This document shows positions 1-5,196 of a DNA stretch of 6,239 nucleotides, one piece after another; position 1 is the stretch's first letter, and every line of letters starts with the position of its first letter. Source of the stretch: Patescibacteria group bacterium (GTDB lineage: Bacteria > Patescibacteria > Microgenomatia > Daviesbacterales > UBA10151); the NCBI GenBank assembly GCA_023380995.1, contig JAMCTD010000127.1:1-6239 (forward strand), read 5' to 3'. The translations under genes and the position numbers were made by a program. Under the pieces are notes generated by a model that made no database searches, was not told the DNA's origin, and worked only from the letters and a program-made list of their open reading frames with translations.

Positions 1-6
1 GCCCAA

Positions 7-19
7 AAGAGATTCTCTT
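7..19. repeat. small inverted repeat at the left edge
   Basis: AAGAG-ATT-CTCTT is a perfect 5 bp inverted repeat with a 3-base loop. It may be the remnant of a terminator or other element of a gene lying outside the window; no T-tract follows on either strand. Otherwise the first 98 bases hold no recognisable gene. Confidence 0.3.
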
Positions 20-28
20 CAATCATAG

Positions 29-55
29 TTGCCACCAACGCAGTACTTCTAAATA
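29..55 (+). promoter_or_regulatory. possible weak promoter for the 99-825 plus-strand pair
   Basis: TTGCCA at 29-34 matches five of six bases of the sigma-70 -35 box. TAAATA at 50-55 is a poor -10 and the 15 bp spacer is short. This is the best candidate seen upstream of the plus-strand pair, but it is weak. Confidence 0.25.
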
Positions 56-80
56 GAGCGGAGAAGGATCTGGTATCTGT

Positions 81-96
81 TTAAACTTAAGTTCAA
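81..96. repeat. imperfect palindrome just upstream of the membrane protein start
   Basis: Centred between 88 and 89, a 10 bp perfect palindrome (AACTTAAGTT, 84-93) extends to 81-96 with one mismatched pair. It ends two bases before the ATG at 99, where a Shine-Dalgarno would normally sit. It could be an operator or an RNA hairpin affecting initiation; no function is shown. Confidence 0.4.
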
Positions 97-98
97 CT

Positions 99-593
99 AT
101 GAATCGAAGGACCACCATTATACAGATTGTTATTTTTTCGCTATCTTTTGCATTTGTAGAGTCATCAGTAGTCATATACCTCCGACATCTACTAGGTGCC
201 AGTCAACCTGCAATTAATCAAAATGATGTGTTGCTACTTCTTCCAGGAATTACTTTTTTACAACCACAAACTGCGCTTGAAATTATTACAAACAGCCAAC
301 TTTTATTGGTTGAAATGATTAGGGAAGCAGCTACTTTAGTAATGTTGGCTATGGCTGCTTTACTTGCAGCCAGAAGCATTAAGGAAGCTTTCGCTTTTTT
401 CTCTCTGGCTTTTGGAATTTGGGACATTTTTTATTATGTGTTTTTAAAACTCATCATAGATTGGCCTAAATCGCTTTTTGACTTGGATACCCTCTTTTTA
501 TTGCCTGTTCCTTGGATTGGTCCGGTGTTTGTACCAATCTTAATCTCTTCAGTGATGGTTGTTTTGTCATTAATTTATCTGAAAAGGAGGTGA
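99..593 (+). CDS. multi-pass membrane protein of unknown function (EIxREAATLVML family)
   Basis: Predicted 164-residue inner-membrane protein with about four hydrophobic segments (roughly residues 7-29, 71-91, 95-118 and 136-161). Between them are the motifs MIREAATLVML (73-83), FGIWDIFYYVFLK (about 103-115) and LLPVPWIGPVFVP. From memory, this motif set recurs in a widespread uncharacterised family; I know no established function. The ATG at 99 is the only usual start codon before the in-frame TAG at 54-56. No Shine-Dalgarno lies at normal distance: GGAGAAGGA at 60-68 is about 30 bases away, so the true start is uncertain. The 3' end, AAA AGG AGG TGA, doubles as the ribosome site of the next gene, so the two are probably translationally coupled. 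Its partnership with a YHS protein suggests a metal-related role. Confidence 0.8.
   Translation: MNRRTTIIQIVIFSLSFAFVESSVVIYLRHLLGASQPAINQNDVLLLLPGITFLQPQTALEIITNSQLLLVEMIREAATLVMLAMAALLAARSIKEAFAFFSLAFGIWDIFYYVFLKLIIDWPKSLFDLDTLFLLPVPWIGPVFVPILISSVMVVLSLIYLKRR
584..593 (+). promoter_or_regulatory. consensus Shine-Dalgarno containing the upstream stop codon
   Basis: AAGGAGGTGA is a full match to the 16S anti-Shine-Dalgarno and contains the TGA stop of the membrane gene. It sits four bases before the GTG at 598 and fixes that GTG as the YHS start. Confidence 0.85.
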
Positions 594-597
594 TTTT

Positions 598-825
598 GTG
601 TTTGGATTATTCAATAAAACTCAAGACCCAGTCTGCAAAATGAAGGTGGATAAGAATAAAGCTAAGTATTCTTCAGAATACAAAGGTGAGAAATATTATT
701 TTTGTTCGGAAAATTGTAAAAGCCAATTTGATGCCAAACCTGAAGATTTTGTAAAAGAAAATACAATGGGCAGTAGTTGTTGCCAAAGTAAAGATAATGC
801 AACAGGAACTAAATCTTGTTGTTAA
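598..825 (+). CDS. YHS-domain metal-binding protein with Cys-Cys tail
   Basis: A 75-residue soluble protein whose core is a YHS domain (about residues 10-50). It has DPVCKM (C13) and YYFCSENCKSQF (C36, C40), the usual Cys ligands of this small domain found in heavy-metal ATPases and metal-resistance proteins. A short tail adds two vicinal pairs, C61-C62 and C74-C75, the latter being the last two residues, which suggests soft-metal binding. It is likely a cytosolic metal sink or shuttle, because it has no signal peptide or membrane segment. Translation starts at GTG behind a perfect Shine-Dalgarno that overlaps the previous stop. It faces a second, divergent YHS gene across a 9 bp convergent gap. 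Metal identity cannot be read from the sequence. Confidence 0.85.
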   Translation: MFGLFNKTQDPVCKMKVDKNKAKYSSEYKGEKYYFCSENCKSQFDAKPEDFVKENTMGSSCCQSKDNATGTKSCC

Positions 826-841
826 ATTCAACCTTTAACAA
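819..841. terminator. possible bidirectional terminator hairpin between convergent YHS genes
   Basis: TTGTTAAA (819-826) and TTTAACAA (834-841) form a perfect 8 bp inverted repeat with a 7-base loop. The stop codons of both convergent genes lie inside the arms. The stem is AT-rich and no clear T-tract follows, so it would be a weak terminator; it may instead act as an mRNA 3' end structure. Confidence 0.35.
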
Positions 842-1044
842 TTTGCTTCTGCATGCTGATAAGGGTTCTTGTCAAATTCGGCTTTATGCTCTGCAGAGCA
901 GAAACCATATTCCCTGCCTTCATAAGTGCTTTTAAACTTTGTTTTTTCCAGGTTAACCTTCATTCCGCAAATGGGATCTTTAACCACGTTAATTTCTTCA
1001 TCAACTTTATTGACGATGTTTTTTACAATCTTAGGTATTTTCAT
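835..1044 (-). CDS. second YHS-domain protein, Cys-to-His variant
   Basis: A 69-residue protein, last in the minus-strand operon. An amphipathic N-terminal stretch (about 1-20) leads into a YHS domain with DPICGM (C26) and YGFCSAEHKAEF (C49). Where the plus-strand paralogue has the second Cys of FCxxxC, this one has His53, and it ends in a lone Cys (C69). The start is the ATG at 1044, because GGAGGTGA (1050-1057) lies five bases upstream. A longer reading from a TTG at 1059 would place that site inside the gene. It begins 17 bases after the SRPBCC stop, so it is probably co-transcribed with it. Its role is likely metal binding in the cytosol, which is inferred from the domain. Confidence 0.8.
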   Translation of the reverse strand: MKIPKIVKNIVNKVDEEINVVKDPICGMKVNLEKTKFKSTYEGREYGFCSAEHKAEFDKNPYQHAEANC

Positions 1045-1049
1045 GAAAA

Positions 1050-1057
1050 TCACCTCC
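1050..1057 (-). promoter_or_regulatory. Shine-Dalgarno deciding the start of the second YHS gene
   Basis: GGAGGTGA on the minus strand lies five bases before ATG 1044-1042 and selects that start over the TTG at 1059. Confidence 0.8.
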
Positions 1058-1061
1058 AATC

Positions 1062-1553
1062 TCAGTTGGCGAAATGCTCACTTACACCTTTAATCATCTG
1101 ATTAACACACCATTTAGCATACATTCCACCAAATAAATAACCTAACCAGCGAGTTGGGAATGATTTTGGAAGCTCATAATCGATAAACACCTGAAATCTG
1201 GAATTACTGTCTTCAGGCTTGATTTCAAACCCCATTTTATAATGACCAATAACTAAAAGATTTATATCTCCAACTGTCTGCCAGGTTTTGCGGTAAGGTG
1301 AGTCATGTTGGGTAACAACTTCATCAAGAAACAAGCTGATTCCAATAACTTTACCACTTAGGCGAATATGCGAGTCCACTTTTTGGCCGTGTCCTTCATC
1401 TGTTGTAACCTCCATGTGTCCTCCAGCCATCATCCACGAAGATTTACTCATATGGGCAGAAAAATTAGAGTGGTCATCTGCATAGCTAAAAACCTTCTCT
1501 GGAGAAGCCGGTACAAGAGTATTATCCTCGTAATGTCTTGTCTCCTTGCTCAT
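1062..1553 (-). CDS. SRPBCC (START-like) family protein
   Basis: A 163-residue soluble protein. The N-terminal strand plus VPASPEKVFSYADDHSNF (about residues 14-31) is the typical opening of SRPBCC/polyketide-cyclase-like folds, which bind hydrophobic ligands in a deep cavity. Further marks are the central VIGHYKMGFEI and a C-terminal helix, YAKWCVNQMIKGVSEHF. No signal peptide or membrane segment is seen. The ATG at 1553 follows an in-frame TGA closely, so a longer protein is excluded; no good Shine-Dalgarno precedes it. It lies 14 bases after redoxin A, suggesting coupling. The ligand and reaction are unknown. His and Met residues are frequent in the 28-56 stretch, which may or may not relate to metal. 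Confidence 0.75.
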   Translation of the reverse strand: MSKETRHYEDNTLVPASPEKVFSYADDHSNFSAHMSKSSWMMAGGHMEVTTDEGHGQKVDSHIRLSGKVIGISLFLDEVVTQHDSPYRKTWQTVGDINLLVIGHYKMGFEIKPEDSNSRFQVFIDYELPKSFPTRWLGYLFGGMYAKWCVNQMIKGVSEHFAN

Positions 1554-1567
1554 GATTTTTCAGCTAA

Positions 1568-2242
1568 TTAGATTTTGTCCAGCTCGGAAGATAGCTCGTT
1601 ATTTCTTACCGCCATTTGGACATCATCTCTAGTGAATCTAATAATTCCCTCCTTGTCAATTATGACATAGCTATGACCGGGGAACTGCCCTTTATGCATT
1701 GATGAAGGAAGAGTGAGAACACCATATTGTTGGGAAACCTGCCTGTTGCTGTCAAAAAGTACTGCGGCCTGAGCCAGTTCTGGCATCTTATCTATTGCCT
1801 GTTTCCAATTATTTTTGGGGTCTGCTGTAATGTTTAAAACAACCGCCTTTTTGCCTAGCTCGGTATCTTTGCCAAAAGCAGCTATTTGATTCCAGCAAGC
1901 TGGATAACACATTAAACCTTCATTAAAGAAAAGTATGACATTCTTGCCTTTATATTCGCTGAGCGTGATCTTTTTCCCATCATAGCTTTCCAACGTAAAA
2001 TCAGGTGCAGCTTTGCCAAGTAAACTGTTAAAAATAGTTGCGTCAACTGTAGCTCCTCCCCCATGGTGGTCTGCCATAGAATTAGTCTGCATGCTCTGGG
2101 TTGTTCGGGTAGTTTGTTGATTGGCAGAAACCTGATCACCTTTGCTATTGATGTTTATCTGAATATTAAAATTACTAACAAGTAATATTAAAGCCAAGAC
2201 TATCCCGGTACCTAAAATTGCAATCCATCCATTTTTACTCAT
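1568..2242 (-). CDS. membrane-anchored redoxin (AhpC/TSA-like), copy A
   Basis: A 224-residue protein with one N-terminal membrane anchor (about residues 6-24), a linker containing MADHHGGG (about 56-63) and a thioredoxin-fold redoxin domain (about 75-224). The redoxin opens with APDFTLESYDG and carries the active-site segment EGLMCYPACW with C112 and C116 spaced CxxxC. LPSSMHKGQ and YVIIDKEG follow. The domain should face outside the membrane. Probable roles are thiol-disulfide exchange or peroxide reduction using electrons from the CcdA-like neighbour. The start is ATG 2242: AAGGAGGTGA lies five bases upstream and contains the ccdA stop; a GTG at 2251 would fall inside that site. It is highly similar to copy B at 3118-3714, indicating duplication around ccdA. 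Confidence 0.85.
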   Translation of the reverse strand: MSKNGWIAILGTGIVLALILLVSNFNIQININSKGDQVSANQQTTRTTQSMQTNSMADHHGGGATVDATIFNSLLGKAAPDFTLESYDGKKITLSEYKGKNVILFFNEGLMCYPACWNQIAAFGKDTELGKKAVVLNITADPKNNWKQAIDKMPELAQAAVLFDSNRQVSQQYGVLTLPSSMHKGQFPGHSYVIIDKEGIIRFTRDDVQMAVRNNELSSELDKI

Positions 2243-2247
2243 TAGAA

Positions 2248-2257
2248 TCACCTCCTT
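2248..2257 (-). promoter_or_regulatory. consensus Shine-Dalgarno containing the ccdA-like stop codon
   Basis: AAGGAGGTGA on the minus strand includes the TGA of the CcdA-like gene (2250-2248) and lies five bases before ATG 2242. It decides the redoxin A start and implies termination-reinitiation coupling. Confidence 0.85.
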
Positions 2258-3114
2258 TTCTTCAAAGAGACAAATTGTTTAACAGCAAAATAAACAATAG
2301 ATAAAGCAATGCCAACAAAGATAACTGCCCAGCCAGTTTCGGGTATGACTTGCGTAAACTGGCTGATAGATTTAATAAACTTAGTCATGTATATGTTCAA
2401 CGCAACCTGGTATGAAGAATGAGAAGTGAGCTGGCTTGTCCTGGCAAGGTAGATAATAACAATACCCAACACTAGAAACATTAGCCCTGAGAAAAGGTTA
2501 GCAAAAGTGAGGCTGATTTTTTGACCTAGTAAGTTGTAAGAAACAGTTTTTCTGAAGGCAAAAAACTTCTTGGTAAAATCAATTTTATCTAAGAAGAAAC
2601 CGATGATAAATAAGGGCAAGACCACTCCTAATACATAAGCTAATGTATAAACTCCTCCTAAGAAAACTGAGCCGGGAAGCGCTGATAAGGTTAAAACTCC
2701 GGCCAGTACTGGGGCGCAACAAGTAGTAGCGATAGCGGAAAATATTCCTAAGACATAAACAGACACAAAATCCTGCCTTTTTAGCTCCGGATGAACGCTA
2801 AAAGGTAAAGAAAATTGTTGTCCCAAAAGTAAGGTTATACCTAAAAACAATAAAAAGACTCCACCAACAAGAAAAATGGTGTCATGGTATTGGCTGAAAA
2901 TTTGAGTAAGGAAGGAAACTCCAAGGCCAATTGGAAGGAAGATAGACAAAATACCCAGGAAATAAACAAAAGTCATTAAAAATACTGTGGCTTTTTGTTT
3001 AAAAATAGAAGCAAAATAAGTGGGCAGAAGCACGGTAATACAACAGGGAGCAAAAAGCGCAGCAATTCCTGCCACAAATGAAGCTATAAAAGATGCGCTA
3101 ACTAAAAGATCCAT
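2248..3114 (-). CDS. CcdA/DsbD-like transmembrane electron carrier
   Basis: A 288-residue polytopic protein of the cytochrome c biogenesis (CcdA) / DsbD transmembrane family, which moves reducing equivalents from cytosolic thioredoxin across the membrane. The two family half-repeats each carry a Cys motif: FAPCCITVLLP (C24, C25) in the first helix and ATTCCAPVLAGV (C132, C133) in the fourth. About six core helices are visible, plus an extra C-terminal membrane segment (about 262-280) beyond the usual core. Having vicinal Cys pairs in both halves differs from the single Cys of standard CcdA. The gene sits between two redoxin copies, three bases after copy B, so the redoxins are its likely electron acceptors. 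A metal-transport role through the CC pairs is an alternative. Confidence 0.85.
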   Translation of the reverse strand: MDLLVSASFIASFVAGIAALFAPCCITVLLPTYFASIFKQKATVFLMTFVYFLGILSIFLPIGLGVSFLTQIFSQYHDTIFLVGGVFLLFLGITLLLGQQFSLPFSVHPELKRQDFVSVYVLGIFSAIATTCCAPVLAGVLTLSALPGSVFLGGVYTLAYVLGVVLPLFIIGFFLDKIDFTKKFFAFRKTVSYNLLGQKISLTFANLFSGLMFLVLGIVIIYLARTSQLTSHSSYQVALNIYMTKFIKSISQFTQVIPETGWAVIFVGIALSIVYFAVKQFVSLKKRR

Positions 3115-3117
3115 AAT

Positions 3118-3714
3118 TTAAAGTTTATCAATCTCTGCTATTAACTCTTGATTCCTGACTGCCATTTGAACGTCATCCTTCACAAACTTAACGATTCCTT
3201 CTTTATCAATCACCACATAAGTATGGCCGGGTAGTTGCCCTTTATGCATTGAAGAAGGAAGGGAAAGCATATCGTAGGCGATAGAGACTTTCTTATTGGT
3301 ATCAAGAAGAACTGTAGCCTGAGCGAGCTCGGGCATCTTCTCAACTGCCCCTTTCCAATCATTTTTGGGGTCATTAACAATTGTTAGTACAACTGTATTT
3401 TTATCGTTGAATTGATTATCCTTACCAAAAGCGGCAATTTGATCCCAACAAGCTGGGTAACACATCAAACCTTCACTGAAAAAGAGGACAACATTTTTTC
3501 CCTTAAGGCTGCTTAAAGTAGTTTTATCTCCGTTGTAGCTTTCCAACGTAAAATCAGGCGCGTTCTTACCAACTAAATCATTAAGTGAAGTATTTGCAGC
3601 TTGGTTTGTAGAGGAGTTTTGACCGCTATTGCCACTAAGCAGAAAAATTGCTCCAATAAGCATGGTAACTGTAACTAGAGTGCCTATTGCAATAATAAGT
3701 TTATCTTTACCCAT
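3118..3714 (-). CDS. membrane-anchored redoxin (AhpC/TSA-like), copy B
   Basis: A 198-residue protein with an N-terminal anchor (about 6-27), an Asn/Ser/Thr-rich linker and a redoxin domain from about residue 46. It has APDFTLESYNG, then EGLMCYPACW with C85 and C89, LPSSMHKGQ and YVVIDKEG. By eye about two thirds or more of the domain matches copy A, while the anchors and linkers differ. Its linker lacks the HH stretch of copy A. ATG 3714 is chosen because it aligns with the copy A start; an upstream in-frame TTG at 3732 would overlap the preceding stop. Neither has a clear Shine-Dalgarno, so coupling to the DUF2933 gene (stop at 3723) is likely. The inferred role is thiol redox work outside the membrane, fed by the adjoining CcdA-like protein. 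Confidence 0.85.
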   Translation of the reverse strand: MGKDKLIIAIGTLVTVTMLIGAIFLLSGNSGQNSSTNQAANTSLNDLVGKNAPDFTLESYNGDKTTLSSLKGKNVVLFFSEGLMCYPACWDQIAAFGKDNQFNDKNTVVLTIVNDPKNDWKGAVEKMPELAQATVLLDTNKKVSIAYDMLSLPSSMHKGQLPGHTYVVIDKEGIVKFVKDDVQMAVRNQELIAEIDKL

Positions 3715-3722
3715 AGAATTAC

Positions 3723-3950
3723 TTAATGGCAAGATTTACCACTTTGCTTGGTATTATCCTTTCCTTCATGATTATGCCCGCCATGACCTTTCATCAGGAA
3801 TATATGCATTAAAGGACAGGCCAGCAAGACAGCAAAAAAGAAAAGATTTCCAACAGATACCTTAAAGACTGTGATTGCAATGATTGCTATCGCAAAAACA
3901 GCAAAACATACTAGCAGTAGTTTACCTTTAGTTAATTTTAAAGATTCCAT
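3723..3950 (-). CDS. DUF2933-like small membrane protein
   Basis: A 75-residue protein with two hydrophobic segments (about 10-30 and 34-53). The second ends in ACPLMHIFLMKGHGGH (C45, H49, then His-Gly repeats), the signature of DUF2933-type proteins often found beside copper-resistance genes. The soluble tail adds NHEG and a terminal SCH, so Cys, Met and His ligands cluster on one side of the membrane. Its start overlaps the previous gene by 13 bases and is set by AAGGAGG five bases upstream. The biochemical function of the family is not established as far as I know; metal binding is inferred from ligand content and context. Confidence 0.8.
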   Translation of the reverse strand: MESLKLTKGKLLLVCFAVFAIAIIAITVFKVSVGNLFFFAVLLACPLMHIFLMKGHGGHNHEGKDNTKQSGKSCH

Positions 3951-4417
3951 TTAAACCTCCTTTCTGAAACTCCACCAACATTTTTTATTTTTATCTCGAT
4001 GAATTTAGGTTTCGGTGAAATGGGGCTAAATTTTAGAACACCCTCGCGATGATGACCTCCGGGAGGCGCTCCTTCCCAAGAGATTGGCCTATATGACTTT
4101 CCCTGATCATCTACTATTTCAGATGCTGCAACCAAGTCTTGACTAAGTTCCTCTGAATGAGTATTTAAACTAATGTCAAAATTCCAAGTAGATGAACTGG
4201 AGTCTAAACCTTGTGGTGTAACAGCTACAGTCACAGGACCCTCGCTACTTTCTTTTGTTAAGCTGTTATTACTATTTTGATTTTGAGTTGGGTTAGCGCT
4301 GATAGTAGATGTACTGGTGTTCTTTGGGCCAATATTTATAGAAAAACTATCCTTAAGTTTAATTACCAAAATTACAAGCAATATAGCGATAAAGATAACT
4401 GCTAATTTTTTCATCAT
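3938..4417 (-). CDS. exported, membrane-anchored protein with GGHH motif, function unknown
   Basis: A 159-residue protein with an N-terminal signal anchor (about residues 4-20), a Ser/Thr/Asn-rich linker (about 31-58) and a compact beta-rich domain (about 60-159). The domain carries VTVAVTP, SLNTHSEEL, SWEGAPPGGHHREG (G120-H123) and a closing SERRFKWNL. The paired His after GG and the His in NTHS are candidate metal ligands. I recall similar domains in uncharacterised exported bacterial proteins but no assigned function. The start shares ATGA with the stop of the CC membrane gene; two ATG codons in tandem (4417 and 4414) are equally possible. No Shine-Dalgarno is evident, so translation probably depends on the gene before it. 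Confidence 0.7.
   Translation of the reverse strand: MMKKLAVIFIAILLVILVIKLKDSFSINIGPKNTSTSTISANPTQNQNSNNSLTKESSEGPVTVAVTPQGLDSSSSTWNFDISLNTHSEELSQDLVAASEIVDDQGKSYRPISWEGAPPGGHHREGVLKFSPISPKPKFIEIKIKNVGGVSERRFKWNL
3956..3962 (-). promoter_or_regulatory. Shine-Dalgarno inside the upstream gene for the DUF2933-like start
   Basis: AAGGAGG lies within the last codons of the exported GGHH protein, five bases before ATG 3950. It supports that start and the 13 bp overlap between the two genes. Confidence 0.8.
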
Positions 4418-4869
4418 TGTTGAGAAAACTTTAATACCTTATTCCCTATGTAAAATATTCCTAAGAGATTAAAAAATAAGCCAATCCAGAAGAATTGAAT
4501 TTGGTATTGACCAATAAAGGTAATTATTCCGGTTACTCCAAGGATAGGTAAGATATTAGTTAAATAATGCGCACAGCAAGAAATCATTGCCGTGGTAGAA
4601 GTTGCACCAGTTGCAGCTAAAACTTGACCAGTTGATGCTTGCTGTTTAACAATACCTCTAAGATAGCTATAAAGGCTAAACTGAATTCCAAAACCTAAAG
4701 CAAGGCTTATAACATAAGCCCAAAATTGGGTAAACTGTTCCCAGGCAAACTTCCATCCAGACACAACTGTTAGGATCAAAAAATATACAGATAAAAGGGT
4801 GAGGGATGCTAAACCTCCTTTAAACACGGATTTTTTCAAAATATCTAAATTTACGATTAAATTATTCAC
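4414..4869 (-). CDS. four-helix membrane protein with intramembrane SCCAH motif
   Basis: A 151-residue inner-membrane protein with about four hydrophobic segments (roughly 17-37, 47-70, 90-118 and 124-145). Its mark is TTAMISCCAHYLTNILP with C98, C99 and H101 at the start of the third helix, preceded by a Gly/Ala/Thr-rich stretch. Vicinal Cys in a helix recalls mercury transporters such as MerT and MerC, but overall similarity is not evident and I do not assign that name. It probably binds or passes a soft metal ion. The start is GTG 4869, which has no Shine-Dalgarno upstream; AAGGTGA overlaps the start itself. With the proposed -10 at 4887-4882 the leader would be only about 6 bases, so initiation may be nearly leaderless. 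A TTG at codon 11 is an alternative. Confidence 0.7.
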   Translation of the reverse strand: MNNLIVNLDILKKSVFKGGLASLTLLSVYFLILTVVSGWKFAWEQFTQFWAYVISLALGFGIQFSLYSYLRGIVKQQASTGQVLAATGATSTTAMISCCAHYLTNILPILGVTGIITFIGQYQIQFFWIGLFFNLLGIFYIGNKVLKFSQQ

Positions 4870-4881
4870 CTTATTAAGTCT

Positions 4882-4913
4882 AGCATAAAAAATACTACAA
4901 TGTGTAGTACCAA
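4882..4913 (-). promoter_or_regulatory. possible promoter for the eight-gene operon with a dyad in the spacer
   Basis: TTGGTA (4913-4908) and TATGCT (4887-4882) could be -35 and -10 boxes, each matching four of six bases, with a long 20 bp spacer that holds most of the TACTACA/TGTAGTA dyad. Long spacers with a central dyad recall MerR-type promoters, but no MerR gene is in the window. This is tentative. Confidence 0.3.
4887..4909 (-). terminator. dyad plus T6: intrinsic terminator, attenuator or operator after the CsoR-like gene
   Basis: TACTACA (4909-4903) and TGTAGTA (4899-4893) form a perfect 7 bp inverted repeat around a 3-base centre, followed on the minus strand by six T (4892-4887). 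It begins five bases past the regulator stop. As RNA it is a short terminator that could separate the regulator from the downstream operon. As DNA it could be an operator: the arms resemble CopY/BlaI-type boxes (TACA/TGTA). It lacks the G/C tracts usual for CsoR sites. Confidence 0.55.
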
Positions 4914-4914
4914 A

Positions 4915-5196
4915 TTATCCTCGCCCTCTTTTGAAAACAAGCATAATTTCCTGAAGCTGCCGGTCTGTATCTTCACCATGCAACACTCCTTTAACATATT
5001 TTTGAAGATGACCTGACAAAATTTTCTCATCAGCCATCTTCATATATCTTTGGACCATCCTAGATTTTTGAATAATATCAAGACAATATTCTTTTTCCTC
5101 AACCATCCTAACCACTTCTTGTAAGTGCTGTGCAGCCTTTTTCAATAGTTTTAATGCTTTTTTCTCGTTACTAATCATGATCTTAACTTTTTCCAT
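4915..5196 (-). CDS. CsoR/RcnR-family metal-sensitive repressor (DUF156), atypical ligand set
   Basis: A 93-residue all-helical regulator. The N-terminal helix AAQHLQEVVRMVEEKEYC corresponds to the family's RGQ/HLxGIxRMLExxxYC segment, and the second helix contains SGHLQKYV. In CsoR the Cu(I) site is Cys-His-Cys; here C38 and H63 align with the first two ligands, but the third position (four residues after the His) is Tyr67. The family binds DNA as a tetramer and leaves it on sensing metal, aldehyde or sulfur species, so this protein may not sense Cu(I) in the classical way. Its start overlaps the methyltransferase end by 14 bases; Met7 (5178), just after that stop, is an alternative. It probably regulates its own transcript and the downstream metal genes. 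Confidence 0.85.
   Translation of the reverse strand: MEKVKIMISNEKKALKLLKKAAQHLQEVVRMVEEKEYCLDIIQKSRMVQRYMKMADEKILSGHLQKYVKGVLHGEDTDRQLQEIMLVFKRGRG

Noticed and set aside
218..427. Minus-strand open frame of 69 codons
   Set aside because: It lies wholly inside the membrane protein gene at 99-593, has no ribosome site or domain, and its composition is that of an antisense shadow.
853..1101. Plus-strand open frame of 82 codons opposite the second YHS gene
   Set aside because: The opposite strand has a clear YHS domain with a good Shine-Dalgarno; this frame has no recognisable motif.
1368..1571. Plus-strand open frame of 67 codons
   Set aside because: Antisense to the SRPBCC gene, with no motif or ribosome site.
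1912..2139. Minus-strand open frame of 75 codons
   Set aside because: Out-of-frame reading inside redoxin A, which has strong family motifs.
3629..3865. Plus-strand open frame of 78 codons
   Set aside because: Antisense to redoxin B and the DUF2933-like gene; no motif.
4414..4869. Naming the CC membrane protein MerT or MerC
   Set aside because: Only the vicinal Cys in a helix and the general topology agree; no MerR, MerP or MerA is in the window.
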